Below the pieces are notes generated by a model. It made no database searches. It was not told the DNA's origin and was given only the letters and a program-made list of their open reading frames with translations. DNA of 64,000 nt from positions 868,001 to 932,000 of the forward strand of contig JAGOBH010000001.1 of assembly GCA_017983495.1 (NCBI GenBank), read 5' to 3'. This document shows, one piece after another, positions 38,141 through 47,220 of this stretch (its first letter is position 1; each line of letters begins with the position of its first letter). Origin of the DNA: Pyrinomonadaceae bacterium. Its GTDB lineage: Bacteria > Acidobacteriota > Blastocatellia > Pyrinomonadales > Pyrinomonadaceae. The translations under genes and the position numbers were made by a program.

Positions 38141-38809
38141 CTACAACTTGTCCTTAAAAAATCCGATAACTAGCGCCCATGCGTCGCGAGCGGCAGTTTC
38201 GTCGTAGACCTCAGGGCGTGTGTTGTTAAAGAACGCGTGATCGGCGTCGTATTTGACCGAGTGGATCGGCAGTTCGAAGCGTTCGGCGGCATCCTCGAGG
38301 GCGGCGATCTTCTCCGTATTGATCCACTGGTCCCGGATGCCCGATATGAAAATGGTCGGCGTCGTTAGTTTTTGCAGGATCTCTTCTTCGGGAATGTCAC
38401 CGTAGAACGGAGCTGCGGCGCTGATGCCTTCGAGTTCGCAGGCGGCTCGCAGGGCAAAAGTCCCGCCCATGCAGTAGCCAGAGATGCCAAAGTGCGAAAT
38501 CCCGTAGGAAAGTCCCGCGGCGTCGATGGCGTTCTTAATGGTGTCGAGTCCGTCATCGATAGCGAGCCCATGCATCATCTTTGAGGCCTCGTCCGGGTCG
38601 CCCGCGACCATGCCGCGGTACAGGTCGGGGGCGATGGCAATGAAACCCTCTGACGCATAGCGTCCCGCAATGTCCTTTATATGGTCGTTCAGACCCCACC
38701 ATTCGTGGATAAGTATGACAGCCTTGTCCGTATCGCTTTCCGGTAAAGCAACATACGCTCCCGTAATGCCGTTTGCCGTTTCGAAAGATGACGATTCTGT
38801 TCTGATCAT
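38141..38809 (-). CDS. Dienelactone hydrolase family alpha/beta hydrolase
   Basis: 222 residues, the usual size for the family. The nucleophile motif GYCMGG places Cys113 as the active residue. The other members of the triad are probably Asp160 (ISGIRDQWI) and His191 (YDADHAFFN), both in the usual places. LIHEWWGLNDHIKDIA is the typical N-terminal oxyanion segment and includes the conserved Glu. The physiological substrate is not known; many relatives act on lactones or esters other than dienelactone. Its ATG overlaps the TGA of the upstream M48 gene (ATGA at 38806-38809), so the two are translationally coupled. Confidence 0.9.
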   Translation of the reverse strand: MIRTESSSFETANGITGAYVALPESDTDKAVILIHEWWGLNDHIKDIAGRYASEGFIAIAPDLYRGMVAGDPDEASKMMHGLAIDDGLDTIKNAIDAAGLSYGISHFGISGYCMGGTFALRAACELEGISAAAPFYGDIPEEEILQKLTTPTIFISGIRDQWINTEKIAALEDAAERFELPIHSVKYDADHAFFNNTRPEVYDETAARDAWALVIGFFKDKL

Positions 38810-40785
38810 TTGATTGCCTCCTCGCTATTCCTCAATTCTACCGCATCCTTCTGCAGTTGCCACGTGTAACGGTCGAAGACCTTGGCACCATCGATCTTTT
38901 CCAACGGCGGCTTGAGGGCCGCGAATGTTCCGACAAGAACCGCGAAGAAGTTGATATCTGGCCCGTTGAACCGGTCGGCCGCGATATTGAGAATGTCATT
39001 CGTTTTGAGGTCGCCGGAGTTCTTAAATCTACCGCTCGGCCTGGTTTCCAGAAACATTACGTGCATCGGGATCTCCGGCAGCAATTCGACACGCTTTCGA
39101 ACGAGATAAATGGCCGTGATCTCTTCGAATGTGCTCAGTTTGACCGGTACCATATCGATGATCGCCTGCGGCAGTGTGTGAACTTCAAACTGATCTGTAG
39201 GCAGTACGACCGAACGCTCCTTCTTCGCCTGTTCCAACATCTCGTATTGTTTCTCAGCTCCGTCTGCGTGCTTCTTTGCCTCTTCGAGTCTCCCTTTACT
39301 GCGAAGAAACTGAAACGAGGACTCACTTGAAACGAGCTTGTATGTCTTGTCGAATTCGACAGCTCTTTCAAGGTCCGTCAGGCCCTGTTCGTCATCCAGG
39401 GCCAGACGAGTGCATCCGAGGTTATACCAAACCAAGGAGCTCTCCGGAAACTTCTCCGCCGCCGCTTCTAGCAACGGCAATGCAGCCTCGGTATTGCCCA
39501 TTTCGGAAATACGCATGGCAGCCTCGACGGCTTCTTCGGCGGTCAAGTCACCCTCCTCAGATTTTGCATCGAGTTCATCAATGCGCTTTTGAGACTGCTG
39601 AAAATGTTCGTGTCTGGATTTCCACTGGATGGCGGCCTGTTCCTCCCAAACGGAGTCGAACGCTGTGACAAAGCCGTCCATCGACGAACCGACAAAATGA
39701 TCCGCTGCTGTGAGCCTGGGCGGTTCAGGAACCGGGGGTACCTGAAGACCATTCCAGTAACCGATTTCGCGGAGTCGATCCGCCAGTGAAGGGTGCGTAT
39801 CGCCATAGTCGGTTGGTATCTCGAGGGCTTTCGTCAGTGTTTCGCGAGCACGGAGGGGATCGACAAATGCCAGGGCACCCAGCATACGCGAGAACATCCT
39901 TTCAGAGGGAGTGTCAGCCTTGAGATTCTCTTCATGGATGTCTTTCCAAAAAGTCGCCTGCACCTCGGCCTCGCGTGTCCAGATGGATATAAGCGACTCC
40001 CCCACCGCGGTCGCTCCGACCAATTGCACCGCGTTTTGGTCCGCCTCGCGTTCGTGGTTTCTCATCAGTACGAATGAATAAGCGGTAAAATATGGGAAGT
40101 ACCAGTTAACGAACTTCTTATATAGTGTGTCGAACTTGTGCTCCGACAACTCCTGCGCGTCGATGAACTTTTCCCAGGCGTCGCCGACCTGATATGCCCA
40201 TTTGGCAAATGCACCGTGCTTGCCGGAAATGTGCCCTATTTCGTGTACGACGACCGCTTTGAACTGCTCAAGTGAAAGAGCTTGCATCAACGGTAGGCCG
40301 ACCAGCAGGAACACTTTTCGTCCGAATATCCCAAAACGCGGGAGCGTTACCACCGCGGCGTTGAAATCGTCGGTTACAAGTACCTGGTCCGGCATCCTTG
40401 AGGAAAGTGCTAACGACGTCTCACGGATAAATTCGAAAAGCTCAGGGGCCTGTTCGGCGGTTAGCGGCATTCCGGGTGGCTCAGGAACCTTTGCAGTCAT
40501 CGCCTTGACTGCTCCTCCAATAAAGCCAAAAAAGATGCCAATGCCCGGAAGCACCAACCACCAGAGTTTCAACGTCAGAAGGAGAATACGGAACGTTTCT
40601 TCCGGCGCGAAGATCAGGCCCATGATGATGACCAGCGGCGGTATCAGGAACATCAGGACAAGTCCGACGAAATATGCGTATCCAAGTGCGGTCAAACCGA
40701 GGACCTTATATTCATAAGAACGCGGGTTCGACGCGGCGTACTCCTCAAGACGATGAATAAGAGTGACAGTTTGCTCGTAGTTCAT
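38806..40785 (-). CDS. Membrane M48-family metallopeptidase with C-terminal TPRs
   Basis: 659 residues from the ATG at 40785; the longer frame opens with TTG. Two membrane helices lie at about 30-60 and 68-92. The zinc motif HEIGH (181-185) and the downstream HEREADQNAVQLVG, which carries the third ligand Glu, define an M48 (Ste24/HtpX-like) peptidase. About 400-530 is helical with TPR-like units (GNTEAALPLLEAAAEKFPESSLVWYNLGCTRLALDD). The last ~130 residues are of unknown fold. A role in membrane protein quality control is known for the family and inferred here. Cotranscribed with the dienelactone hydrolase gene by a 4-base overlap. Confidence 0.88.
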   Translation of the reverse strand: MNYEQTVTLIHRLEEYAASNPRSYEYKVLGLTALGYAYFVGLVLMFLIPPLVIIMGLIFAPEETFRILLLTLKLWWLVLPGIGIFFGFIGGAVKAMTAKVPEPPGMPLTAEQAPELFEFIRETSLALSSRMPDQVLVTDDFNAAVVTLPRFGIFGRKVFLLVGLPLMQALSLEQFKAVVVHEIGHISGKHGAFAKWAYQVGDAWEKFIDAQELSEHKFDTLYKKFVNWYFPYFTAYSFVLMRNHEREADQNAVQLVGATAVGESLISIWTREAEVQATFWKDIHEENLKADTPSERMFSRMLGALAFVDPLRARETLTKALEIPTDYGDTHPSLADRLREIGYWNGLQVPPVPEPPRLTAADHFVGSSMDGFVTAFDSVWEEQAAIQWKSRHEHFQQSQKRIDELDAKSEEGDLTAEEAVEAAMRISEMGNTEAALPLLEAAAEKFPESSLVWYNLGCTRLALDDEQGLTDLERAVEFDKTYKLVSSESSFQFLRSKGRLEEAKKHADGAEKQYEMLEQAKKERSVVLPTDQFEVHTLPQAIIDMVPVKLSTFEEITAIYLVRKRVELLPEIPMHVMFLETRPSGRFKNSGDLKTNDILNIAADRFNGPDINFFAVLVGTFAALKPPLEKIDGAKVFDRYTWQLQKDAVELRNSEEAIK

Positions 40786-40894
40786 GGGATGGCGACCACT
40801 GCTAATTTGTGCGAGCAATGTAACAAATTTCGAACGGAAAATAAAGAGAAAAATCGGTATAAAAGCTAATCCGTTATTAGTCGATACAGTCTGT

Positions 40895-40929
40895 ATAAAA
40901 AAGGGCCGCGATCCGTGCGGATCGCGGCC
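40895..40929 (-). terminator. Strong rho-independent terminator of the TonB receptor gene
   Basis: A perfect 11-bp stem GGCCGCGATCC/GGATCGCGGCC with loop GTGC (40904-40929). On the minus strand it is followed by CTTTTTTATA. It lies 28 bases past the stop at 40958. Confidence 0.92.
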
Positions 40930-40957
40930 GTCAATGGTAAGTTATATTCCAATTCTA

Positions 40958-43309
40958 TTAGAAGAAGCGAACCGAATAGCTGAACCGGAAATTTCGGCCT
41001 TGTTCAGGAGCGAGATCCTTGATGAACGAGAGATGGTTCCGGTACAGCCGGTCGCCCAAATTGGACGTACTCACCGAGAAAGTATGGGCAGAGTGCTGAC
41101 GGGCGATCGTGTAAGACGCATTTACGTTAAACAGCTGATAGCCGTCGGTTGGGGTCTCAAGCGTGAATACGTCACCGGTTTTTCGCGCACCGGTAAAGAT
41201 CGCTTCGGGCCGAACGGACAGGCCCTTGTACCTAAAATCGACACCCGCACGCAAACGCATCGGTGTAATACGCGGCAAAGGGATATCGCCATCACGCAAT
41301 TTAGCACTGACATAATCGGCTGAGACAAACGCACCGAGCCAATCTTTGATATCGACATCAGCTGAGATGTCGGCCCCGATGAATCTAGCGTCACTCTGCG
41401 AATATGCCCCGATCGGCAAATTGTCTTCGACATCGATATTGCCGTCGCCGTCCAGATCTTGAGGTGAAAGAAATACAAAATTATCGATGTTGTACATGAA
41501 GAAGCTGCCGTTTAGGCGAAACCGCTTCAGCTGCTGACGAAGACTGAGTTCGATACCATTCGAACGCTCGCGCGTAAGTCCCTGATCACCGATTTCAAAA
41601 GTGACTGTACCGATATGTGCACCGTTGTTATAAAGCTCTTCGAGCGCCGGTGCGCGATACGCACTAGTGAAGTTGGCGATGAACGCAGAGCCTTCCCATA
41701 AGCGAATGCGAGCTGCGGCGGCACCGGAAAATCCTGTGAAATCGCGATCTGCGTATGCCGCCGAGTTTACGGGGCGATAGTTGTTGTTCTCTACACGGCC
41801 GCCAAATTGGAACGAGACGCGGTCAAAACTGAGTTCCTGCAATCCGAAGACTGAGAAATTGTTGTGACGTACACGACCATCGATGAGCTGTTCGGCACCC
41901 TCGGTCAAATAACTACGGCGATAGCCTTCGAATCCAAACTGGCCCGAGAGCTGCTTGTAATTCGTCTGTGTAAACGCCGCCCGGTACGAAAATGTATCGT
42001 TGAAAAAATTGGTCGCGGTCGTATCGACGGCATCAGCGGTCTCGATTTCTTCGTGACGGTAAGTTGTAAAATCGACGTAAAAATTGCCCTGTCGGATCGG
42101 TCCCTTCACATCCTTGAATCCGCCGCGCACGCGATAATTGTTTCGTCGCATACGCAGATCGATCTGTTCGTCCGGCGGGTCCGGCAGGGTGTCGGCAAAT
42201 CGGTCGCGAATCGCGAAAATATCGTACTGGCATACGGGATCGCCTCCGCGTGCCGCCACCGGGCACGGATTGCCGTTGCCGTCGCTGAGTAACTCGCCGG
42301 ACTCGAAAAGCGGAGCGTATGGAACACCATAACGCCTGCGGTCAAGACCGAACGAACCAACTACAAACCCCTTGTCGGCATAGTAGCCTACACTCGTGTT
42401 TCCGCCCCAGGAACGGGACGACGAATTTGGAATACGGCCGAGCGGAGTGCGGAAATCGCCCTCACGCATGGTGTTGCCGTTGCCGTTGAAAAGGAACTTC
42501 TTATAACCGTATTCGAGGCCGCCGGAGATGCCGCCCTGGCGATTATTGGTCGCTCCGACGCCGCTGAAGTAACCCCGTACGCCCGGGTGAGGATCGCCCT
42601 CGTCTGACGTGACGGCGTTGACCACTCCGCCGATAGCGTTCGAACCATAGAGCAACGTTGCCGGCCCTTTGATAACTTCGAGACGTTCGAGGTTCAATGT
42701 GTCAACAGGTTCGCCGTGGTCGCCGGATTGTGATGCGAGCGAGCCGTTACGCGTACCGTCCTGAAGGACCAAGACGCGGTCACCGTCAAATCCGCGGATG
42801 ACGGGACGCGATGTGCCGGGTCCGAAAGAGCGTTTGCCGACGCCGGCCTCGCGTTCGAGCACCTCGCCGATCGACGTGCTTGCCTGTTCGAGGATGCGCG
42901 TCGAACCGACAGAACTTACGGACTGAAACGACTCAAAGACCGATTCTTCAGTACCGCTGGCGGTAACGGTGACCTGAGCCTGCAGAGCGTTAATGCTCAG
43001 TGAAAAATCCACAACACCATTTGCTCCTGCCGAAAGGACGATATTCTGAACCTGATCGGCGAAACCATCGACGTGGGTCACCAATGTATATCGCCCGGGG
43101 GGAACGTCCGTGAATTCGAACCTTCCTTGGTCATCGGTCTCGACGGAACGCCTAAGCTGTGTGATCTGGATCGATACATTAGCAACCGGAAGCGAATTGA
43201 TCTGGCCGGTAACTTTGCCGGTGATCTTACCACCGGTTTGAGCCAGCGCAGCCGCCGCGAGCAAAATAATGAGAATAAGAGGAGAAAAAGTTTTGTTCAT
43301 TTTGTACAT
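40958..43309 (-). CDS. TonB-dependent outer-membrane receptor with N-terminal carboxypeptidase-regulatory domain
   Basis: About 783 residues; the ATGs at 43309 and 43300 are both possible, and neither has a clear ribosome site. Signal peptide (…IILLAAAALAQ), then an Ig-like carboxypeptidase-regulatory domain (about 25-105, GKVTGQINSLPVANVSI… GRFEFTDVPPGRYTL). The plug domain has VLEREAGVGKRSFGPGTSRP, IRGFDGDRVLVLQDGTRNGS and VIKGPATLLYGSNAIGGVVN. The barrel runs to the end and closes with FRFSYSVRFF. The terminal part (NHLSFIKDLAPEQGR) recalls ZnuD-type zinc/heme receptors; this is a weak hint to the substrate. No lone TonB box is obvious. It is divergent from the M1 peptidase gene. Confidence 0.9.
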   Translation of the reverse strand: MYKMNKTFSPLILIILLAAAALAQTGGKITGKVTGQINSLPVANVSIQITQLRRSVETDDQGRFEFTDVPPGRYTLVTHVDGFADQVQNIVLSAGANGVVDFSLSINALQAQVTVTASGTEESVFESFQSVSSVGSTRILEQASTSIGEVLEREAGVGKRSFGPGTSRPVIRGFDGDRVLVLQDGTRNGSLASQSGDHGEPVDTLNLERLEVIKGPATLLYGSNAIGGVVNAVTSDEGDPHPGVRGYFSGVGATNNRQGGISGGLEYGYKKFLFNGNGNTMREGDFRTPLGRIPNSSSRSWGGNTSVGYYADKGFVVGSFGLDRRRYGVPYAPLFESGELLSDGNGNPCPVAARGGDPVCQYDIFAIRDRFADTLPDPPDEQIDLRMRRNNYRVRGGFKDVKGPIRQGNFYVDFTTYRHEEIETADAVDTTATNFFNDTFSYRAAFTQTNYKQLSGQFGFEGYRRSYLTEGAEQLIDGRVRHNNFSVFGLQELSFDRVSFQFGGRVENNNYRPVNSAAYADRDFTGFSGAAAARIRLWEGSAFIANFTSAYRAPALEELYNNGAHIGTVTFEIGDQGLTRERSNGIELSLRQQLKRFRLNGSFFMYNIDNFVFLSPQDLDGDGNIDVEDNLPIGAYSQSDARFIGADISADVDIKDWLGAFVSADYVSAKLRDGDIPLPRITPMRLRAGVDFRYKGLSVRPEAIFTGARKTGDVFTLETPTDGYQLFNVNASYTIARQHSAHTFSVSTSNLGDRLYRNHLSFIKDLAPEQGRNFRFSYSVRFF

Positions 43310-43531
43310 AAAAAAGCCAGCATAATTAAACACTGATATTAACCAGTCGGGATGAGAGGCGGTGAGCGGTTTTTAATGAACGGCTGTTTTCGAAAAATGA
43401 ACGGTCACAGGGCGACGATGGTGCAACTTGCAGTAAAAGGTCACGAGTGACAAAATTTGAATCATATTCCCGCGTTTTGCGTAGTACCTACTTGGTACAT
43501 TATTTCGCCGCCCTTTCAGGAGAAACATCCG

Positions 43532-45862
43532 ATGCTTAATCGCATATCCGCCGTACTTATAATCGTCTTGCTATCTACCGCCGTTTTCGCCCAGTCTAAA
43601 TCGAAACCGAGCGACAAATTTCGTCAGCTTGAAGAAAACCTGCCGACGCCAAATGAACAGCGAGCCGCCTCCGGGGCTCCGGGAAAAGGATATTGGCAGC
43701 AGCGCGCCGATTATGTCATCGATGTGGAGATCGACGACACGAACCAACGGCTGACGGGCAAAGAAACCGTTACTTATAAGAATCTGTCGCCGGACACGCT
43801 GAACTACATCTGGTTGCAGATCGATCAAAATCTCTTTTCTAAAGATTCAGACACGGTCCTGACGCAAACGGCACCGGATCTGAACACAATGCCGCTCAGC
43901 CGGATCGAGCAACTTGCCGTACGCGATTATGACGGAAAGGTAAATATCACATCCGTACGTGACGGTGCCGGCAGACAGCTGACGGCAACGCTGAACAAGA
44001 CAATGATGCGCATCGACCTGCCCGCTCCGCTTGCATCAGGGCAGAGTTTTGTTTTCTCTGTCGATTGGAGTTATGCGATCAACAACAATCGCGTCTATGG
44101 CGGACGAGCCGGCTATGAGTTCTTTCCGGTCGACGGCAACTACATCTACGAGATGGCTCAGTGGTTTCCGCGAATGGCCGCGTATAACGACGTCAGTGGT
44201 TGGCAGCACAAGCAGTTTCTCGGGTCGGGCGAATTTACACTGGAATTTGGCGACTATCTGGTTCGCATCACCACGCCCAACGACCACGTCGTGTCGGCCA
44301 CCGGCGTATTGCAAAATCCTTCGGTTGTCCTTACGCCAACGCAGATCCAGCGGCTGAAACAGTCGGAAACGGCAAAGGAGCCAATCAAGATAATCACGCA
44401 GGACGAGGCGACCGCGAACGAAAAGAGCAAGCCAACGGGCAAGAAAACCTGGGTCTTTAAGGCCGACAACGTCCGCGATTTTGCGTTTGCCGCATCGAGA
44501 AAATTCATTTGGGACGCTCAGGGCCACAACGTAAACGCCAACAAAGTGATGGCGATGTCGTTCTATCCGAAAGAGGGCAATCCGCTCTGGGAAAAATACT
44601 CGACACAGGCGATCATCCATACGCTAAATGTCTATTCCCGTTATTCCTTCGACTATCCGTATCCGGTTGCGCAGAGCATCAACGGGCCGGTCGGCGGTAT
44701 GGAATATCCAATGATCTGTTTCAACGGCCCGCGGCCGCTGCCCGACGGTACGTATTCAGCAGGGACGAAATACGGCCTGATCTCGGTCATTATCCACGAG
44801 GTCGGCCACAATTATTATCCAATGATCGTCAATTCTGATGAGCGGCAATGGACGTGGATGGACGAGGGGTTAAATACGTTTCTGCAGTATTTGTCAGAGC
44901 AGGAATGGGAAAAGAACTATCCGTCAGGACGCGGCGAACCGGCTCGGATCACCGATTATATGTTGTCGGAGAATCAGGTGCCGATCATGACAAATTCCGA
45001 GTCGGCCCTTCAGTTTGGCAATAACGCCTACGGCAAGCCCGCGACCGCGTTGAACATTCTTCGCGAAACGGTCATGGGCCGTGAGCTGTTCGATTTTGCG
45101 TTCCGGGAATATGCCTTACGTTGGAAATTCAAACGTCCGATGCCGGCTGATTTCTTTCGTACGATGGAGGACGCGTCTGGCGTCGATCTCGATTGGTTCT
45201 GGCGCGGGTGGTTTTACACCACGGACCACGTCGACATCTCGATCGATAACGTTCGCCTGTTTCAGATGAACACGCGCAATCCTGAAGTCGAAAAATCACT
45301 CCAGCGCGAGCAGGAGAAAGCTCAGCCGCGAACTTTGTCACAACAGCGGAACGAGGCACTGCCAAAAAGGCTTGATCAATACCCGAGCCTGCGCGATTTT
45401 TATAACGATTACGACCAGTATCGCGTTACAGACAGTGAAAAGGAACAGTATCAGACGTTTCTGTCCGGCCTCGGCGAAAAGGAAAAGGCACTGATCAATC
45501 AGAATCTGTACTTTTACGTCGTCGACCTTAAGAACATCGGCGGACTCGTCATGCCGGTGATATTTAAGGTCGAATATGTGGACGGATCGAGCGAGGAGAT
45601 CCGAATACCGGCGGAGATATGGCGTTATAACAATTTCGACGTTTCAAAACTGATCGTCACGCGCAAAGAAGCCAAGGCTATCGTGCTTGACCCGAATCTT
45701 GAGACGGCCGATGCCGATCTTAGCAACAATTTCTTCCCGCGGCGTGCCGTGCCGACACGCTTTGAGGTCTTTACTCAAGGCCGGGGACGCGGATTTGGAG
45801 GCCAACAGGGCCCGAACCCAATGCAGCAACAGCGGCAGCAGACAACTTCGCCGAAACCATAA
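43532..45862 (+). CDS. Secreted M1-family metallopeptidase
   Basis: 776 residues from the ATG at 43532, which has AGGAG nine bases upstream; the longer frame opens with TTG. Signal peptide (AVLIIVLLSTAVFAQ). The catalytic region holds GGMEYP (the M1 exopeptidase motif GxMEN with Tyr for Asn), HEVGH (422-426) and the third zinc ligand Glu445 in WMDEGLNTF, in the usual HExxH-x18-E spacing. The C-terminal segment is Gln-rich (QQGPNPMQQQRQQ). It should cleave N-terminal residues from peptides in the periplasm or outside. The Tyr in GGMEY may affect N-terminus recognition. A DUF6702 gene follows 9 bases downstream. Confidence 0.92.
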   Translation: MLNRISAVLIIVLLSTAVFAQSKSKPSDKFRQLEENLPTPNEQRAASGAPGKGYWQQRADYVIDVEIDDTNQRLTGKETVTYKNLSPDTLNYIWLQIDQNLFSKDSDTVLTQTAPDLNTMPLSRIEQLAVRDYDGKVNITSVRDGAGRQLTATLNKTMMRIDLPAPLASGQSFVFSVDWSYAINNNRVYGGRAGYEFFPVDGNYIYEMAQWFPRMAAYNDVSGWQHKQFLGSGEFTLEFGDYLVRITTPNDHVVSATGVLQNPSVVLTPTQIQRLKQSETAKEPIKIITQDEATANEKSKPTGKKTWVFKADNVRDFAFAASRKFIWDAQGHNVNANKVMAMSFYPKEGNPLWEKYSTQAIIHTLNVYSRYSFDYPYPVAQSINGPVGGMEYPMICFNGPRPLPDGTYSAGTKYGLISVIIHEVGHNYYPMIVNSDERQWTWMDEGLNTFLQYLSEQEWEKNYPSGRGEPARITDYMLSENQVPIMTNSESALQFGNNAYGKPATALNILRETVMGRELFDFAFREYALRWKFKRPMPADFFRTMEDASGVDLDWFWRGWFYTTDHVDISIDNVRLFQMNTRNPEVEKSLQREQEKAQPRTLSQQRNEALPKRLDQYPSLRDFYNDYDQYRVTDSEKEQYQTFLSGLGEKEKALINQNLYFYVVDLKNIGGLVMPVIFKVEYVDGSSEEIRIPAEIWRYNNFDVSKLIVTRKEAKAIVLDPNLETADADLSNNFFPRRAVPTRFEVFTQGRGRGFGGQQGPNPMQQQRQQTTSPKP

Positions 45863-45871
45863 CACTTTCAA

Positions 45872-46399
45872 ATGAAAATACTCAGATCAGTTCAAATATT
45901 ATTGCTCTTCATGCTAGCGTCGACGGGCGTGTGGGCTACCGGAGCCCACAATTTTCACACCAGTTTGACGCGGATCGATTTCAAAAAGGACGACAAGGTA
46001 CTCGAGATATCGACGCAACTTTTCAAACACGACCTGTTACCGTTGCTTGAAAAAAAGTTGGGGAAGCGGGTCGAACTAGATCAGACACCAGGAATTGATG
46101 CAGTAATATTCGAATACCTTAACGCTAATTTCGTGCTGACTGACAAAAGCGGCGAAGTTAAAAAGCTGGTCTGGGTCGGAATGGAAGCCGATGTCGAATC
46201 GGTCCGTGTATTTTTCAAAACTGATTCGGCAAATGGCCCAGACGGCTACAGCCTTCGAAACACGCTCTTTTTTGAGAGCTTTCCTGAGCAGTCAAATCTG
46301 GTGATCTGCCATTTCAACGGCAAGAAGGCCGATCTCGCGTTTAAGGTTGGCGATAAGACGAAAACGATCACTGCAAACAAGCGGGAATCGACAAAATGA
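45872..46399 (+). CDS. Small exported protein, DUF6702-like
   Basis: 175 residues with a signal peptide (ILLLFMLASTGVWA). The mature part is beta-rich: HNFHTSLTRIDFKKDDKVLEIS, LFKHDLLPLLEKKLG, GIDAVIFEYLNANFVL and NLVICHFNGKKADLAF. This fits the DUF6702 family that often stands next to M1 peptidase genes and TonB receptors in Bacteroidota. Position and size agree, but I assign the family from memory of its pattern. It is cotranscribed with the M1 gene 9 bases upstream. No catalytic residues are seen; a binding or helper function is possible. Confidence 0.75.
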   Translation: MKILRSVQILLLFMLASTGVWATGAHNFHTSLTRIDFKKDDKVLEISTQLFKHDLLPLLEKKLGKRVELDQTPGIDAVIFEYLNANFVLTDKSGEVKKLVWVGMEADVESVRVFFKTDSANGPDGYSLRNTLFFESFPEQSNLVICHFNGKKADLAFKVGDKTKTITANKRESTK

Positions 46400-46404
46400 C
46401 CTGA

Positions 46405-46425
46405 CCGGCGTCAACCAGACGCCGG
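46405..46425. terminator. Probable terminator between convergent genes
   Basis: A perfect 8-bp hairpin CCGGCGTC-AACCA-GACGCCGG lies between the stops of the DUF6702 and LytTR genes. No long T-run follows on either strand, so it may need Rho or act weakly. Confidence 0.5.
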
Positions 46426-46431
46426 AGCATC

Positions 46432-47211
46432 CTACAATTTCAACAATTTCGTTCTCAGTATTTTTGATTGAAGGCGGCTTGACGCGTGCTCTTCGCCGTT
46501 GGTCAGCGTGACGTGGTATGTGCCGCCGGGCATCGGGTGAATGGTCGTGATCATCGACTGGTTCGCCAGCGTGCCGCGAGAAAGGCGGACGAACTGACGC
46601 GGGTCGAGACGCAGTTCGAGGTCCTTGAGACGGTAATTAATGACGTACTTTTTGTTTTGCGCCGTCGTAATGTGGAGCAGTTCGCCGTCTGCGACGATCG
46701 AGGCAACGTCCGCGACCGGCACTAGTATGATCTCGTCCCGCAGACGGACCGGAATGCGTTCGATGATTTCGTGATGTTCGGCATCGGCGTAGGCCGTTGC
46801 GACCTGTTTGATCTTTTCCGCCTCAACGATGCGCCAATCGTCGTGTTCTAGGCGTTCGATAGCGCGATTGACAGTCTCGGCCAGACGCGCTCGTTCGACG
46901 GGTTTTAGAAGGTAATCGACGGCGTTGACCTCAAATGCCTGAACGGCAAATTCGTCATGAGCTGTCACAAACGCGACCTGAGGCATCTGGCTTTTGCGGA
47001 GCAATCTAACCGCGTCGATGCCCGACATCTCGGGCATGTTTAGGTCGAGAAGTGCGAGATCGGGCCGAACGGCCTTGATCAACTCGACGGCGTCGGCGCC
47101 GTTCTCAGCTTCGCCGACCAACTCGACGTTCTCAATTTCGCGAAGGATCGATTTCAGAAACTCGCGAGCTGGACGTTCGTCATCGGCAATTATCACCCTA
47201 AGTTTATTCAT
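46432..47211 (-). CDS. LytTR-family response regulator
   Basis: 259 residues. The receiver domain (1-120) has IIADDERPAREFL, phosphoacceptor Asp56 (LALLDLNMPEMSG) and the switch Lys in YLLKPVERARL. The C-terminal LytTR DNA-binding domain (about 150-259) has IPVRLRDEIILVPVADVASI, FVRLSRGTLANQSMI and the closing SSRLQSKILR, where the expected SRRY is replaced. Its gene starts 9 bases after the LytS-like kinase gene; the two form a standard two-component pair. Targets are unknown. Confidence 0.93.
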   Translation of the reverse strand: MNKLRVIIADDERPAREFLKSILREIENVELVGEAENGADAVELIKAVRPDLALLDLNMPEMSGIDAVRLLRKSQMPQVAFVTAHDEFAVQAFEVNAVDYLLKPVERARLAETVNRAIERLEHDDWRIVEAEKIKQVATAYADAEHHEIIERIPVRLRDEIILVPVADVASIVADGELLHITTAQNKKYVINYRLKDLELRLDPRQFVRLSRGTLANQSMITTIHPMPGGTYHVTLTNGEEHASSRLQSKILRTKLLKL

Positions 47212-47220
47212 AACATCAGA

